DNA of 64,000 bases, from positions 124,001 through 188,000 of the forward strand of contig JAZHPD010000039.1 of NCBI GenBank assembly GCA_037575805.1, read 5' to 3'. Source of the DNA: Lecanicillium sp. G3 (lineage: Eukaryota > Ascomycota > Sordariomycetes > Hypocreales > Cordycipitaceae). Under the pieces are notes generated by a model, which worked only from the letters and a program-made list of their open reading frames with translations, was not told where the DNA came from and made no database searches. Shown here one piece after another: positions 42,824 through 54,036 of the stretch (positions are counted from its first letter, which is position 1; each line of letters starts with the position of its first letter). The position numbers and the translations under genes are program-made.

Positions 42824-44397
42824 GGCGACGGGTTTGCGCGCAGCAGAGAATATCGAATTGGCGATAGATCGTTCGAGGCTTGAGTTCTGCGCTGGTTGAG
42901 GATGTGAGGAAAAAAGGAGAGAGGTGGAAAAGCAGGCTAGTCGAGTCGTGGCGAAAGATGAGGAAAGCCTACCACCACCACCACGGTAAGGAGTAGTTAG
43001 AGCGGAACGCCTGGAACTGGAACTGGAACTGGAACTGGAACTGGAACAGCTGGGAGCCGGAGCGCTAAAGATGTAAAGTTAAAACAATGGGGCCCGGCGG
43101 CCAACCCTGATTATGAATTGGATATTGGATGGGGAATAAGTTGAAGGGAGTTGTAGATATAAGGAAACATGGTGACGATATCAATGCGTTGCAGCCAAGG
43201 TTGAGTCGTATTCGTATGTGTTTTTTGCGTCCCAATTGTAAGAAAAACGTCGGCATCAGCGATGAGAAAAACGCCGATCCAGGTACTTGAGTGTTTGCGC
43301 TGGTACAAGTATCGCCATGTACCCTCCATGCAAACAGCTGCAGCGCAGCAGATGGTGACGATATACGGAGTACAAATCCACTAAAATTTAATGCTTTACA
43401 GCTACATTTGAGCCCTGGCCTCGCCCATGGCCGAGCAAATGCGGGCGCCACACAGCGCCAAGGTTGCCCCAGCCCAGTCACTCCCGCCAGCGGGGGTACA
43501 AAAAGATACTTATAGGCTACAAGCTGCCCTTTTATTTGAGATTCAAGATGCCCGTCATCGGTCTTTGGCCAAGACGCCGTCCCCGACATCAGTTGTTATA
43601 TTACTCCGTACAGTATATGCAATATACAAGCAGTCAAATATTACAGTCACAAAGCCAAAACACAAGACCCCGAAAAAAAAAAAAAAACGAAAATTGTTCC
43701 TACACGGACGCTGATGCCTCAAATCATTGATTGGATCAATCCGCGAAAACAGATCCTTTCTGCATTACCGTCGGTCATGTCGTTCCCAGGCACGGACCAA
43801 ACAGACCTGCCACAGCCCGCGGACGTGCACGCGTCTGCCATTTGATACCAACCACCAAGACCAAACTGAATCAGCGCTTTATCAGACGCCGAAGCATCCG
43901 TGCCTAGATTTATGCCAATCGGTCCTGACTTCATTTTATATATCGACCTCCCGGTCTCGCCCTTCGATTTGTGGCCCCCCTGCGCCCGCTTCCACCACTC
44001 AAGACTGGCCTTACCTATATGTCGCTGTAACCCAAGCATCGATTACTTCCTCCCTTGATACCGAAGCAACATGCCGATTACAAACCATGTGTCGTTGAAC
44101 CTCTCTTTCGTTTCATTTTCTCATCTCTTCGTGTCAGGAGGCAGTATACATAACCTTGCCCCTGGCTGACGAACCAAATCCCTTGCACAAGGTTTCCAGG
44201 CCCAAGTTTTACTTTAACCCTTTAACTCGACGCAGGATTGCAGAATACTCGCCCGTTCTTTCCATTCACTCTTATCTGAATAAAAGCCGAAAAGCTATCT
44301 CCAAGGGCCGCGAAACCCAATCCGCCCGCGTCGAGCGGCGCCCATGCATTCGATATCCAACCTGGACTCGCTCACTAACACGCCAAATTGTCGACAG
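42824..44397. other. Intergenic, 1.6 kb
   Basis: Upstream region of the membrane-protein gene (left) and 3' flank of the GS-like gene (right). Contains a CTGGAA hexanucleotide array at 43011-43046 and an A-run near 43674-43686. No gene is supported. Confidence 0.45.
43011..43046. repeat. CTGGAA hexanucleotide array, six copies
   Basis: Six perfect tandem copies of CTGGAA, about 190 bp upstream of the membrane-protein start codon (ATG at 42823 on the minus strand). Likely a length-variable microsatellite in its promoter or leader. Confidence 0.85.
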
Positions 44398-45726
44398 CTA
44401 GAAAATTTCAACCAAAAGTTTCCTCAAGGTCTCGGCATCCATCTTCTGCAGTTTCGAATTCTCATACCGCTTCACTCGCAGATAGTGATCCATGATCGGC
44501 CGCCCGATGACCCGCGCCAGCCCGCCTTCATCATCCTCAAAGCGCCGCAGCGAAATCTCCAGCGTCGCCGGCAGCGGCTCGCTCAGCATCCGCGGCACAT
44601 AGTCCTCGAATTTGGGGCCTCCGAGGTCCGGCCACGTCAGCGGCTCCTTGTTGGCCATGCCCAGGAGCCCGGCGCCGAGCACCGCCGCCAGCGTCAGGTA
44701 CATGTTGGCCGTCGCGTCGATGCACCGCACCTCCCAGTGGCACGGCTTGATCTTGCGCACCGGCACCAGCCGCGACTCGGTGCCCCAGCACACAGCGTCG
44801 CCCGCGTAGTACCGTCCCAGCCGCTGGTACGAGACCTCCAGCGGGAGGGCGAGGCCGCACAGAGCCGGCAGCCGACGCAGCATCCCCGCGAGGAACGCCT
44901 CCTCCTCTGCCTCCGAGCGCGCCGGCTGCAGCGAGAGGTGCATGTGCTGTCCGGTAGCGATGGGGTCGTCGATTACGGGCTTGGGCGCCATCGTAACGCG
45001 GTGACCGGCACGCGAGAACGTGTCCTTGAGATAGGCCTGTACGAGAATCAGGGTGTCGATGGCTTCCATGGGCGGCAGCGGCGCCAGTCCGAACTCGTAC
45101 TGGCCGCGGACGCCTTCAGTGTGCATGGCGTGGATTGAGACACCTTCATCGCGTAGCTTTTTGGCGCACTCCTCGACGTACATATAGCTGGGATCGCGTA
45201 GGCCGGCGACGGAATAGTGCCCATACAGATCGAAGTAGCTGTCCGTGCCACCAAACTGTGTCGCCTTCAAGATGACAAATTCCACCTCGAAACCCACGAG
45301 GAAATCCATGCCCCAAGTCGCCCGCGCCTCAGTCAGCACTTTCGTCAGCGTCTGCCGCGGGCATAGGTCACTATGCGTTGGGTGCCCCTGTCTCGTATAC
45401 TCCAAGGCGCACATGACAGTGGCGTTGCCTTCGACGACCGACCTGCGCAGCGACGACCAGTCCGGAATCAGCCAGTGCATGCCATTGTGGCTGATTTTTG
45501 GGAGAATTGTGTTGTCCACGGCACACTCGACGGCGAATGCTGCGGCCTTGAAGCCCTTCTTCTCGGCGAGTGTGGACAAAACGTGCTCGACGGTAAGGAC
45601 TCGCGCCCGCAGGACGCCAGAATAGTCTTGCCACTGCAGGCGGATAAATATGATCTCGGGGTTGGCCTTCACCAAGTTCTCGATGACCTCGACGGGGCAT
45701 ACCTCGGGGACCTGGACGACCGTCAT
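44398..45726 (-). CDS. Glutamine-synthetase-like ligase, FluG C-terminal type
   Basis: Intronless 442-aa protein of the type I glutamine synthetase fold. Features in order: N-terminal FIRLQWQDYSGVLRARVL (beta-grasp domain), then GFEVEFVILK and RGQYEFGLAPLPPMEAID with metal-binding Glu. Next come GQHMHLSL, RYYAGDAVCWGTESRLVPVR and EVRCIDATANMYLTLAAVLG. All main catalytic blocks are present, so an ATP-dependent carboxylate-amine ligase activity is plausible. It is more like the GS half of fungal FluG, or gamma-glutamyl-polyamine/anilide ligases, than the type II glutamine synthetase used for ammonium assimilation in fungi. The FluG amidohydrolase half is absent. The amine substrate cannot be inferred. 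It is divergent from the adenylating enzyme at 47402 with 1.7 kb between. Confidence 0.85.
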   Translation of the reverse strand: MTVVQVPEVCPVEVIENLVKANPEIIFIRLQWQDYSGVLRARVLTVEHVLSTLAEKKGFKAAAFAVECAVDNTILPKISHNGMHWLIPDWSSLRRSVVEGNATVMCALEYTRQGHPTHSDLCPRQTLTKVLTEARATWGMDFLVGFEVEFVILKATQFGGTDSYFDLYGHYSVAGLRDPSYMYVEECAKKLRDEGVSIHAMHTEGVRGQYEFGLAPLPPMEAIDTLILVQAYLKDTFSRAGHRVTMAPKPVIDDPIATGQHMHLSLQPARSEAEEEAFLAGMLRRLPALCGLALPLEVSYQRLGRYYAGDAVCWGTESRLVPVRKIKPCHWEVRCIDATANMYLTLAAVLGAGLLGMANKEPLTWPDLGGPKFEDYVPRMLSEPLPATLEISLRRFEDDEGGLARVIGRPIMDHYLRVKRYENSKLQKMDAETLRKLLVEIF

Positions 45727-47401
45727 TATTCGAGAAAGCTGTGCCTAAAAGCAGCTCATGTAGATCGAAACTAACTCGCGTCCAGGCTTTTAGGCCCATA
45801 TGTCCCTGTTATGTCTTCACATCTTACTAAATGCGCAATACGTACGACTATTTGCGTTGTACGGGGCGGGGGTGCCGTTAGACAAGCAACATGCAGCATG
45901 CAGGCCCGCAAAATGGCTACCCGCATCCTTCGTGTGATGGAACCAAGGGGGGCGTCCGGCAGTCGGTGAAGTCTGTCGGGGGGCGATGGGACGACAAATC
46001 GCTCAAGCATATATGGTACTAGGCTTGCAGCCTTCTTTGCACCGTCTTGGCGTACCGCCTCGGCAGCAAGAGAAGGCATGGTTCGAAGCGATTGGCTGGA
46101 TAAATGCAGCTTCATGATTTCACGTCTTCCATGGCAGGCTAGCCGATGCGCACAAATATATGCATCGTCCGTGACAACAGCCTGGAGACAACAATGGATA
46201 GGCGGCTGTGGAGATGGATGGATCTACTTTCAGCCAGCCGCACGCTCAGCAAGCCGTGCATGTCTGATGGACAGATCATCAGCCCCAGTCAGTATATGCA
46301 TATCAAGACAGCAAGCTGATGCAACTGAGACGATAGTTGTAGCGTGGAAATTACCACGCCGCGTATGCACTCTAGCTGGACGCAATTGCAAGCACCGCCG
46401 TTTGTAGTTTAGCCGCCGTATCCGTGCCTTAGTTGCCGAAACCTCAAGCTTCTGCTCTGCAATGAAGTGATAATCCCTTCCTCCTTCGCTGCGATGAGCA
46501 TTGCCGTGGGTGGCCGCCCCAATGTAGTGGCACAGAAAGCCATGACTTGGCTGATGTCCAGCCATCCGGTCTTGCTGCATCCGAAATGCGCCACGGCTCT
46601 AAATGGCAGCGGGTTGCCATATCACTTCCAGCTGTGGATCAGCTGAAGGAACCCATGCATCTCTTTCGAGGCAACACAATTGGTCCACGGGGCTCCAAGG
46701 CTTCTCAGCGCGCACACAGTACGATAACTCTCCGCCGGAGAAGCCGAAACCGGTCGCCATGGCCATTAAAGATCTTCGATTTATTTATAAGTCCAAAGCT
46801 CTAAAGAGTCCACAGTCTTTGCCATATACGGCATCACACTCAAATCACACCATCCCTACATCCTTTTACCGCATCGTGCTATACCACTCATACCATCCAC
46901 GGCCTCATCTGTCAGAAAATGAGGCTAGAGGTACAACCGGTTACCAAATTCCATGCTGCGGGGCGCGGAAGGCTTGCAGATCGACGGCCACGTCCATCTT
47001 GTCTGCGGGCCTGGGCTAGACGACTCCGCCGCGTGGTGCAACTTCATCCCCGACCATGTCGCCTTATTCCCCCCCAAATATACAATGTTAACATACAATA
47101 AGCCCCAGACTCATAGTTATCTTACTGACAGAAACTATCCGTAGCACGGCTGGCAATTCAGCGATGTGCTGGCTCGACAGAAGACTGCAGGCCAGGGATC
47201 TACAAGCTAGCACGGAATTAATGGCAGGTAGTTCGCCGTTTCGGAAACATTTCTACTCAGTATAACACGAGAGAGCAAACAACGGCCATGTCAGCTCCAG
47301 CGTGTCCATAAATACAGCGACTACAGACGCGTTAAGCAAGACTGACGACACGCTTTGCTGACCGACTAATCCCGTCGTGCCCCCGAGATAGATATATCGC
47401 G
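45727..47401. promoter_or_regulatory. Divergent intergenic region between GS-like and adenylation genes
   Basis: 1.7 kb with no supported gene, upstream of both start codons. It is long for a simple shared promoter. I found no obvious palindromic Zn-cluster site by eye. The bases just before 47402 form a typical leader around the ATG. Confidence 0.45.
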
Positions 47402-49193
47402 ATGGCTGACACATCGATCTGGAAGAGCCCAGTTACACCATGGCAAGCCTCCGCGGCGGAGCCAGTTCTCCGCACCCTCGTCGAGCTGGTCGACCATAAC
47501 GCCCGCCATAACCCCGACCATGTATTCTGCATCCAGCAAATCCAGAATGCTGCTGAGACCGATATTGTCAGTGTCACGTACCGCATGCTCAAGGCCGCCG
47601 TGCATCTGTACTCGGGACATATCCAGGAGAAGCTCGCCGTGCCTGAAAATGGTGTCGCAGACCGGCGGCCCATTGCCGTCCTGCTCCGCGGCGGTGTGGA
47701 CGTCTTGATTTACGCCTATGCCATTCAAAGCCTGCACAGACCGGTACGTCGATAAGTGATCTGTACAGAGGCGAAACCCTGCCTGACGAGAGATATACAG
47801 ATCCTCCTTCTGTCGAGCATGCTCAACGCCCATGCCATCAGTTCTATGCTGAAGAACACGGGCGCCAACATCATCATCGCGGGCGACAGCACCATTGGCC
47901 TTGCAAAGGCGGCGGTAGATCCGCTGCTGCAGCAGGGTGATGAAATTTCAGTGGTTGCTGCTCCCGGTATAGTCGCTTCTCTGGACGCCATCAAGGCCAC
48001 ATACGTCTCTGCACCCTTGTACACCAGGCCAGATGACTTCGACGACATGACACCGAATGCCATCCTGCTGCACTCGTCCGGCACGACTGGCCTCCCCAAG
48101 ACCATCTCACATAGTCACAGGTGGACGCTCTCCTGCACCAGCGTCGAAGATGCGGCCGTCGATATTACAAAGGGCGCTTTTGCTGGTACATCACCGACAA
48201 GTCATGCAAGTCCACTCTCCCTTCCCATCTCAACAGAAGGATACCGACTAACACAGAAGCCAGGCCTTCGGGTTCTCCTTCGTGACGCGCAGCTTCGCAA
48301 CCGGGCTCATTACCTGCATCGCTGCGCCGGGCACAGCGGCCTCCCCAACCGCATGGCTCTCATGGCTCCGGGCCTGCGGCGCCGACCACCTCGCCGCGAC
48401 CCCCGCGCTCCTCGAGTCCCTCGTGAACCTCCCCGACGGCGAGGGCGTCCGCGCCCTGGCCCAGCTCCGCTACGTCGCCTTCTCGGGCTGCAACCTCCGC
48501 GGCACAGTCGGCGACGCCCTCGCCGCCGCGGGCGTCCCGCTCTGCTCCAGCTACGGCTGCTCCGAGGCGGGCGCCATCTCGGCCTTCAAGTACCCCGCCC
48601 GCTCCACGGACGGCGAGTGGCGGTACTTTGAGCCCAGACGGGACATCGACATCCAGCTGACGCCCGACGACACCGCCAATGCCAAAGACGGCAGCGGAGA
48701 GAGCAGCAGGCGGCACAAGCTGGTCGTCGAGACCCCCGGCCAGCCCGCGCCGGTCGAGGTGCAGGACGATGTGGTGGTCCACCCTACCAACCCGGGCCTG
48801 TACGCCGTCCGTGGGCGCCTCGACGACGTGATTGTGCTGTCCAATGGGCAGAACGCCATGCCGCACATCGTCGAGGCCGCGCTGACGGACTCGCCGCTCG
48901 TCCGCGCCGCCGTGGCCTTTGGGAGCGGGCGCGCGGAGCTCGGCGCGCTCGTAGTCCCCGCGAAGCCCGTCTCCGCGAGCGAGATGGGCGGGTTTGTCGA
49001 GAGCGTCTTCGGTCTGGTGCAGAGCATAAGCACCATGTCGCGGCAGGACATCCACTACGAAGAAGCGCTGGTTGTTCTGCCCCACGACGCGGAGGTTGCC
49101 GTGACGCCAAAGGGCAGCATCAGGAGAAAGCAGATGCTGGAAATGTATGCAGAGCAGATTAACGAGGCATACCGAAAGTTGGATCTAGCATAG
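47402..49193 (+). CDS. Free-standing NRPS-like adenylation (AMP-forming) enzyme
   Basis: Predicted 558-aa ANL-superfamily protein. Exons: 47402-47743, 47801-48205, 48264-49193; phases close. Motifs: A3 LLHSSGTTGLPKTISHSH (near residue 206), A5 CSSYGCSEAGAISAFKYP (near 344), a region HPTNPGLYAVRGRLDDVIVL equivalent to A7-A8, and A10 TPKGSIRRK (near 530). Sequence style is that of the adenylation half of fungal NRPS-like A-T-R/TE enzymes. However, the protein ends about 20 residues after A10, with no carrier, reductase or thioesterase domain. The A7 TGD tripeptide is QDD here, the Asp being kept. It may load a carrier on another protein, act as an acyl-CoA ligase, or be a shortened enzyme. Intron 2 (48206-48263) has a GCAAGT donor; only this junction keeps the frame. 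Inferred substrate: an aryl or alpha-keto acid, unproven. Confidence 0.8.
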
Positions 49194-49503
49194 TCGCGTC
49201 GTTGCATATAACAAAGATTGACAAGATATGAATCGATTAATATAAAAAACTATCATGGGGTATCGTCACTCCGTTCCTCAAGTCGTGCCAGACAACAATG
49301 AAATTATAAAGCACAGCCAAGGATCTGGAGGTGGGCGGCAAGGATGTAGAACTACAGGTAAAGACAGCAAACGCGCCCGACAAAGGGAATCAAGCCATGC
49401 ACATATCCAAGTGGATAAGCGGGCTAATCCACAAAACAAAGGAAACATTCGCTTCTCCTAATGCTTTCACATATCGTGACCAAAATCCACATCAGTCGGG
49501 CAC
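49194..49503. other. Convergent 3' flanks
   Basis: 310 bp between two convergent genes, AT-rich at its left end. Nothing recognised. Confidence 0.45.
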
Positions 49504-52500
49504 TTAAGAGGTCTGAGGCTGAGGGCTTGTGATAGACTGCAGCAACCTGAATTCGTGTCAGTATCTGTTTGCTAACTCTTAGTTTCGTTGTGCCTTACTG
49601 AAGGTTGCGATCTCTCATTTCACGGTCAAGGGCATCAATCTGTTTGGCCGTGAGGCGCGCCTTAGACAGCTAGAGCCTCGTGTTAGCCATCATTCCAAAC
49701 GGCGCACCAACAAGCGCTGGATCAAGCAGGACTTCGTACCGACGCCAGTGCTACTGAGGAGTGATCTTCATCGGCCTCACCTTGAGAGGATCCGTCATCT
49801 GTCGCTGCCTTCTCCTGATCTTCGTTACCATTGCTGGCAAATCGGCTGGCGGCCAGGCCCTTGGGTTTAGTCGGCGTCGCCTTTGCCTACTCCTCGTCAG
49901 TCCTCCTGCTCCAGCGTCTTCTTTCTCCGAATCACTCTACCTTTGCCTCTGCCAATTCCGCTTCCTTGACATTTACTTGAGCCTGGAGCTCATCCAGTTT
50001 CTTCTCAGAAGCCTGCAATTTGGCTGTGGCATCCTCGAGTTCCGACTCCAGCTTCTTGGCCTTGTTAGATGCCTCTTCGACCAGAGCGGTCATACTGTCA
50101 TTCAAGTCGCGGTAGTCAGACTTGGCCGTTTGCTCCTGGGTGGACAGCTCCTCCTTGAGGGCCTCGAGCTCCTTGAGGGTTTGCCCAGTGCTCTCGTCAG
50201 AGCTCTTCAGCTTCTCAAGGGCCTCATCAAGCTCGGCTTGCTTAGCCTTGAGTTCGTTGGTGACAGAGGCGAATGTCTCCTCGAATGTCTGCTTCGAGGT
50301 CTCCATCTCCTTCTTCAGCAAGTCGGCAGCAGATGTGTCGGGTTTGGCACTCTTGACAGCGTCCAAGTCAGCAAGAGCAGTCATACGCTCCATCTTCTCA
50401 TGGGCAAGCTGTTGGCTAATATCCTCAATCTCAGTCTGAGCAGCTGTGAGTGCTTCCTTGGCAGAATCCAGAGCCTCCTGGAGTTCGGTGTTCGACGCAG
50501 TGTGGGCGGCAATCTTTTCCTCGAGGCTCGCGGTAGTCTGGCGGTGCTCCATCATGACGTCTTCAATCGTCTTGGAGTGCAGAGCTGACAGTTCGTCAAG
50601 GTCCTTGCGGGCATTGGCACTGTGGGTCTTCATGGCATCCATGGCATCCTGGTGCATGTTGACGAGTTTCTCAACCTCGGCAGCGTGGCTCACTTCCAGT
50701 TCCATGCGGGCAGCTTCGATGGCCTCTGAGCCCTTCTCCTCGGCGCTGTCGATGGCCGCATTCGCAGCCTCGAGCTCTGCCTTGAGAGAAGCCAGCTCTT
50801 CAGCGTGCTTCTTGCCAGCCTGGTCCTTGGTCGCGGCAGCATCGGATTCGAAAGCGAGAAGTCTCTCGCTGAGCTCGGCCTTTTCCTTCTTCAGAGCATC
50901 AAGGGACTCGGTGTGGGCTTTCTCCAACTCCTCCAATTGAGAAGTATGCGTGGCGTCAGTGTCACCCTTGGCGAGGTCAAGCTGCTCGGCGTGCTGAGCC
51001 TTGAGGTTCTCGATCTGCTGTTCGTGCTCAGTGGTGGCCAGATCAAACTTCTCCTGATGTTCAGCTTTGACAGCCCCAATCAAGGTCTGCAGCTTAGCAT
51101 CAGATTCGTCCAGAGCCTTTTGGTGCATAGACTTGGTCTCCTCCAGCTCCTTGGCGTGATCGGCCTTGAGAGCCTCCAAGCTTCCAAGGTGAGTCTCACG
51201 AGCAGAAGAGGCATCAGCCTTCGCAGCCTCCAGTTCCTTGGCATGCGTCTCACGCAATTCGTCGAGACTCTGCTGGTGCTCAGTCTTAAGCGTCTCGAGG
51301 CTACGCAAGTGGGTTTCGCTAACAGAGAGGGCATCGGCCTTGGCAGTTTCGAGCTCCTTGGCGTGGGTGTCGCGGAGCTCATTCAACGTCTGCTCATGCT
51401 CAGCCTTGAGAGCTTGCAAGCTCTCCTGGTGAGTTTCCGTGGCAGAAGAGGCAGCATCGGTCTTGGCGGCCTCAAGTTCCTTGGCATGAGCATCACGAAG
51501 ATCATCAAGAGCCTTTTGGTGCTCAGACTTGAGGGATTCCAGGCTTCCGAGGTGAGTCTCGCTAGCAGAAGAGGCATCCGCCTTGGCAGCCTCAAGCTCC
51601 TTTGCATGAGTCTCGTGAAGGTCGCCGAGAGTCTTTTGGTGCTGGGTCTTCAGGGCGTCAAGACTAGCCTGGTGAGTCTCACCAGCAGAAGAGGCCTCAG
51701 CCTTGACAGCCTCAAGCTCTTTGGCATGGTTTTCCCGCAATCCATCCAGGGTCTTCTGGTGCTCAGCTTTGATACTCTCCAGACTTCCTAGGTGCGACTC
51801 GCTGGCAGAAGAGGCATCGGCCTTGGCAGCGGCAAGCTCTTTGGCATGGTTTTCGCGCAGTTCATCAAGCGTCTTCTGGTGCTCAGTGCTTTTGGCATCA
51901 AAGGAAGCGAGAGCATCGGTGTGAAGCGCTTTGGCGTCGGCAAGCTCCTTTGCATGGCTCTCAGCAGCCTCAGCGGAAGAGGCCTTGAGCGCCTCGTGCT
52001 GGCCCTCGAGTTCCTCGAACTTGCGCTTGAAGAAAGCATCGCCACGGAGGCTCTCGATTTCATTCTCGTAGTCTTGCGAAAGCTGCTTCATGCGTTCATC
52101 ATGCATAGTCTTGAGCTTCACAATATCGCCATCCTTGTCGGCCAAGGAGGTCTGGATGTCGCTGTTCTTCTGCTGCAGCTGCTGCAGAGTCTCGGTGGCG
52201 GACGCAAGCTCCGCAGTCTTGGAGTCGAGTTCATTCTGGAGCTCAGATGTCGCGCTGGATGACGACTGCTCGGCGTTGCTAAGAGCAGCACTCAGCTCCT
52301 TCTTTGTGCTCTCGAGCTCGGCCTGGAGAGAAGCGACCTTTTCCTCAGATTTGGCCACATCGCCGCTAGAAGCCGTCAAGGCAGCGTTGGCAGCCGTAAG
52401 CTCTTCGATCTTCTTTTCAAGCTCCGCAGCGGATGCCTCATGTGCCGCCTTCATCTCGGACAAGGCGCTCTCATGTGCCGAGGCATCAAATTGGTTTTGC

Positions 52501-53558
52501 TCGAGGTTGGCCTTGTGCTTGGCCTCCAGTTCAGCAATGGCAGACTGGTGCTCATCCGCCAGGGACGCACGTAGCTCGTCCATGCTGACGGCGTGCGCAG
52601 CGTGCGCATCTTGCAAAGCCTTTTCGGTAGCAGCCGAGCTGGTAGAATCTTGGTTTGTAGTCTCCTCCAGAGCTCTCGTCTTCTCCTCCAAGCTCGCTTC
52701 GAGAGCTTGGCGGGCATCCAGAGCCTCACCTAGCTGGGTCTCTAGGGCCGAAATTGTGGCTTCGTGCTCCGACTTCAGCGCGGCAATAGCATCGTCGTCT
52801 TGGGCACCGGCCGCAGGCGCTTCAGCGGCATCGGCAGGCTTGTCGACCTGATCGCGAAGTTCTGCAATGGTGACCTCTGACGCCTTGATCTGGTCGTTGA
52901 GCGACGCGATCTCTTCCTCCTTGGAGGCCAGAACCGTCTTGAGCTGCTCGACCTCTCTGGACGCATCGCTAGGAGTACCAGCTCGTGAGGCGGGGCGAGC
53001 AGCCAGACGGGCTGTTGTTGAGGAGGTGCCAGCGGCGGTGGACAGTCTCTTGGTCGCGGTCGAGGTGCCCACCGTGCTGGCAGGGCGTGTAGTGGCAGTG
53101 CGAGTCGTAGCAGTGCCGCCAATGGAGGACCGGCTCGCAGTAGGGCCAGTGGCAGTCGTTGTCTTCCTGACCGTGCCGGTAGTAGGAACGGCAGGCTTTC
53201 TCTCGGCGGCAGCCTTGCCCGGGCTGCTCATAAGGGTGCTCGTGCGTCTGGCGGCAGTCGTCGAAGTCGCGGGCTTCTTCTCGTCCTCGCTGGCACTAAC
53301 ACTGGTGCGGCTTCGGTGCGTGGCGGTGGTAGACGAGGAGGTCGGGCGACGGGTAGTGCCGGCAGCGGCCGTTGTCGAAGAAGGCGGGCGCGTGGGAGGC
53401 TTGCTGAGGCCGGCGGTGGCCGTGGTTCTTCCGGCCGCGGTAGTCGAGGTGGCCGCTGTTGGGCGGCGAGAGGCAGAAGTAGCTGTGGCGCCGGTAGCTC
53501 TCGACGTGGCAGCAGGAGCTCGCGGCGAAGCGGCGTGGCCAGGTGCACTGCTCGACAT
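49504..53558 (-). CDS. Large coiled-coil protein with six 40-residue tandem repeats
   Basis: Predicted 1,292-aa protein. Exons on minus strand: 53558-49941, 49886-49740, 49669-49599, 49546-49504; phases close and the final exon gives LLQSITSPQPQTS. The first ~210 residues are a basic Ser/Thr/Ala/Arg/Pro-rich disordered region (MSSSAPGHAASPRAPAATSR and similar), a composition common in microtubule- or membrane-binding tails. From about residue 215 (EVEQLKTVLASKEEEIASLN) to 1,200 the protein is almost continuous coiled coil. Between about 51161 and 51881 lie six tandem copies of a 40-residue unit typified by EHQKTLDELRENHAKELAAA. Databases often label such proteins 'M protein repeat protein', which conveys no function. 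Possible roles are cytoskeletal, septal or spindle-pole scaffolding; none is demonstrated. The in-frame residues before 53558 have no ATG. Confidence 0.78.
51161..51881 (-). repeat. Six tandem 120-bp coding repeats
   Basis: Six consecutive units of 120 bp (one is 123 bp) within the coiled-coil gene, each encoding the pattern EHQ..L..LR..HAKELEAAKA followed by a Ser/Ala/Glu/Thr stretch and HL.SLE.LK. Units differ at a minority of positions, so they are diverged but clearly duplicated. Confidence 0.85.
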
Positions 53559-53807
53559 GATGATTGTGTGGCTCGGTGCAACACAGGCTCTCTCTTCTCC
53601 TTCTGCTTCTGTTGCGGCGCGGTGCAGCGAGAGGATCAAGGGTATCAAGGGGAAACGCTGCTAGATGAAGATGCAGAGAGGGGGTAAGGAACGAAGATTG
53701 GCAGCAGCAGTACTGAGTACGGAGTACGGAGGCTTGCAGCAGACGAAATATATTAGACCCTCCTTTGCCAGGTCGGAGGAGCAGGGATCGTTGAGGAGAA
53801 GAGATTT

Positions 53808-53838
53808 GGTGGGAGGTGGGAGGTGGGAGGTGGGAGGC
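53808..53838. repeat. GGTGGGA heptamer array
   Basis: About four tandem copies of GGTGGGA, G-rich on the plus strand and potentially G-quadruplex forming. Confidence 0.75.
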
Positions 53839-54001
53839 AGACGAGGTTTAGGGGGAGCTTGGGCAGGTAATGAGTTAGCCACATGTGGCTTGTTAGTGGC
53901 GGTGGCCTGTCACTGTTTTCTACACGTATCTGTCAGTCAGTTGTCACTTGGCTTGGTGTCTTGCAATGCTGGTTTGAGAGAATTCCAAGGAGTTTTACTT
54001 T

Positions 54002-54036
54002 GCAATGCCGCAATGCCGCAATGCCGCAATGCCGCC
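54002..54036. repeat. CAATGCCG octamer array
   Basis: Four tandem copies of an 8-bp unit, with a degenerate fifth copy at the right end. Confidence 0.8.

Noticed and set aside
50805..51791. 328-codon frame antisense to the coiled-coil gene
   Set aside because: Leu/Ser/Gly-rich repetition merely mirrors the 120-bp coding repeats of the opposite strand.
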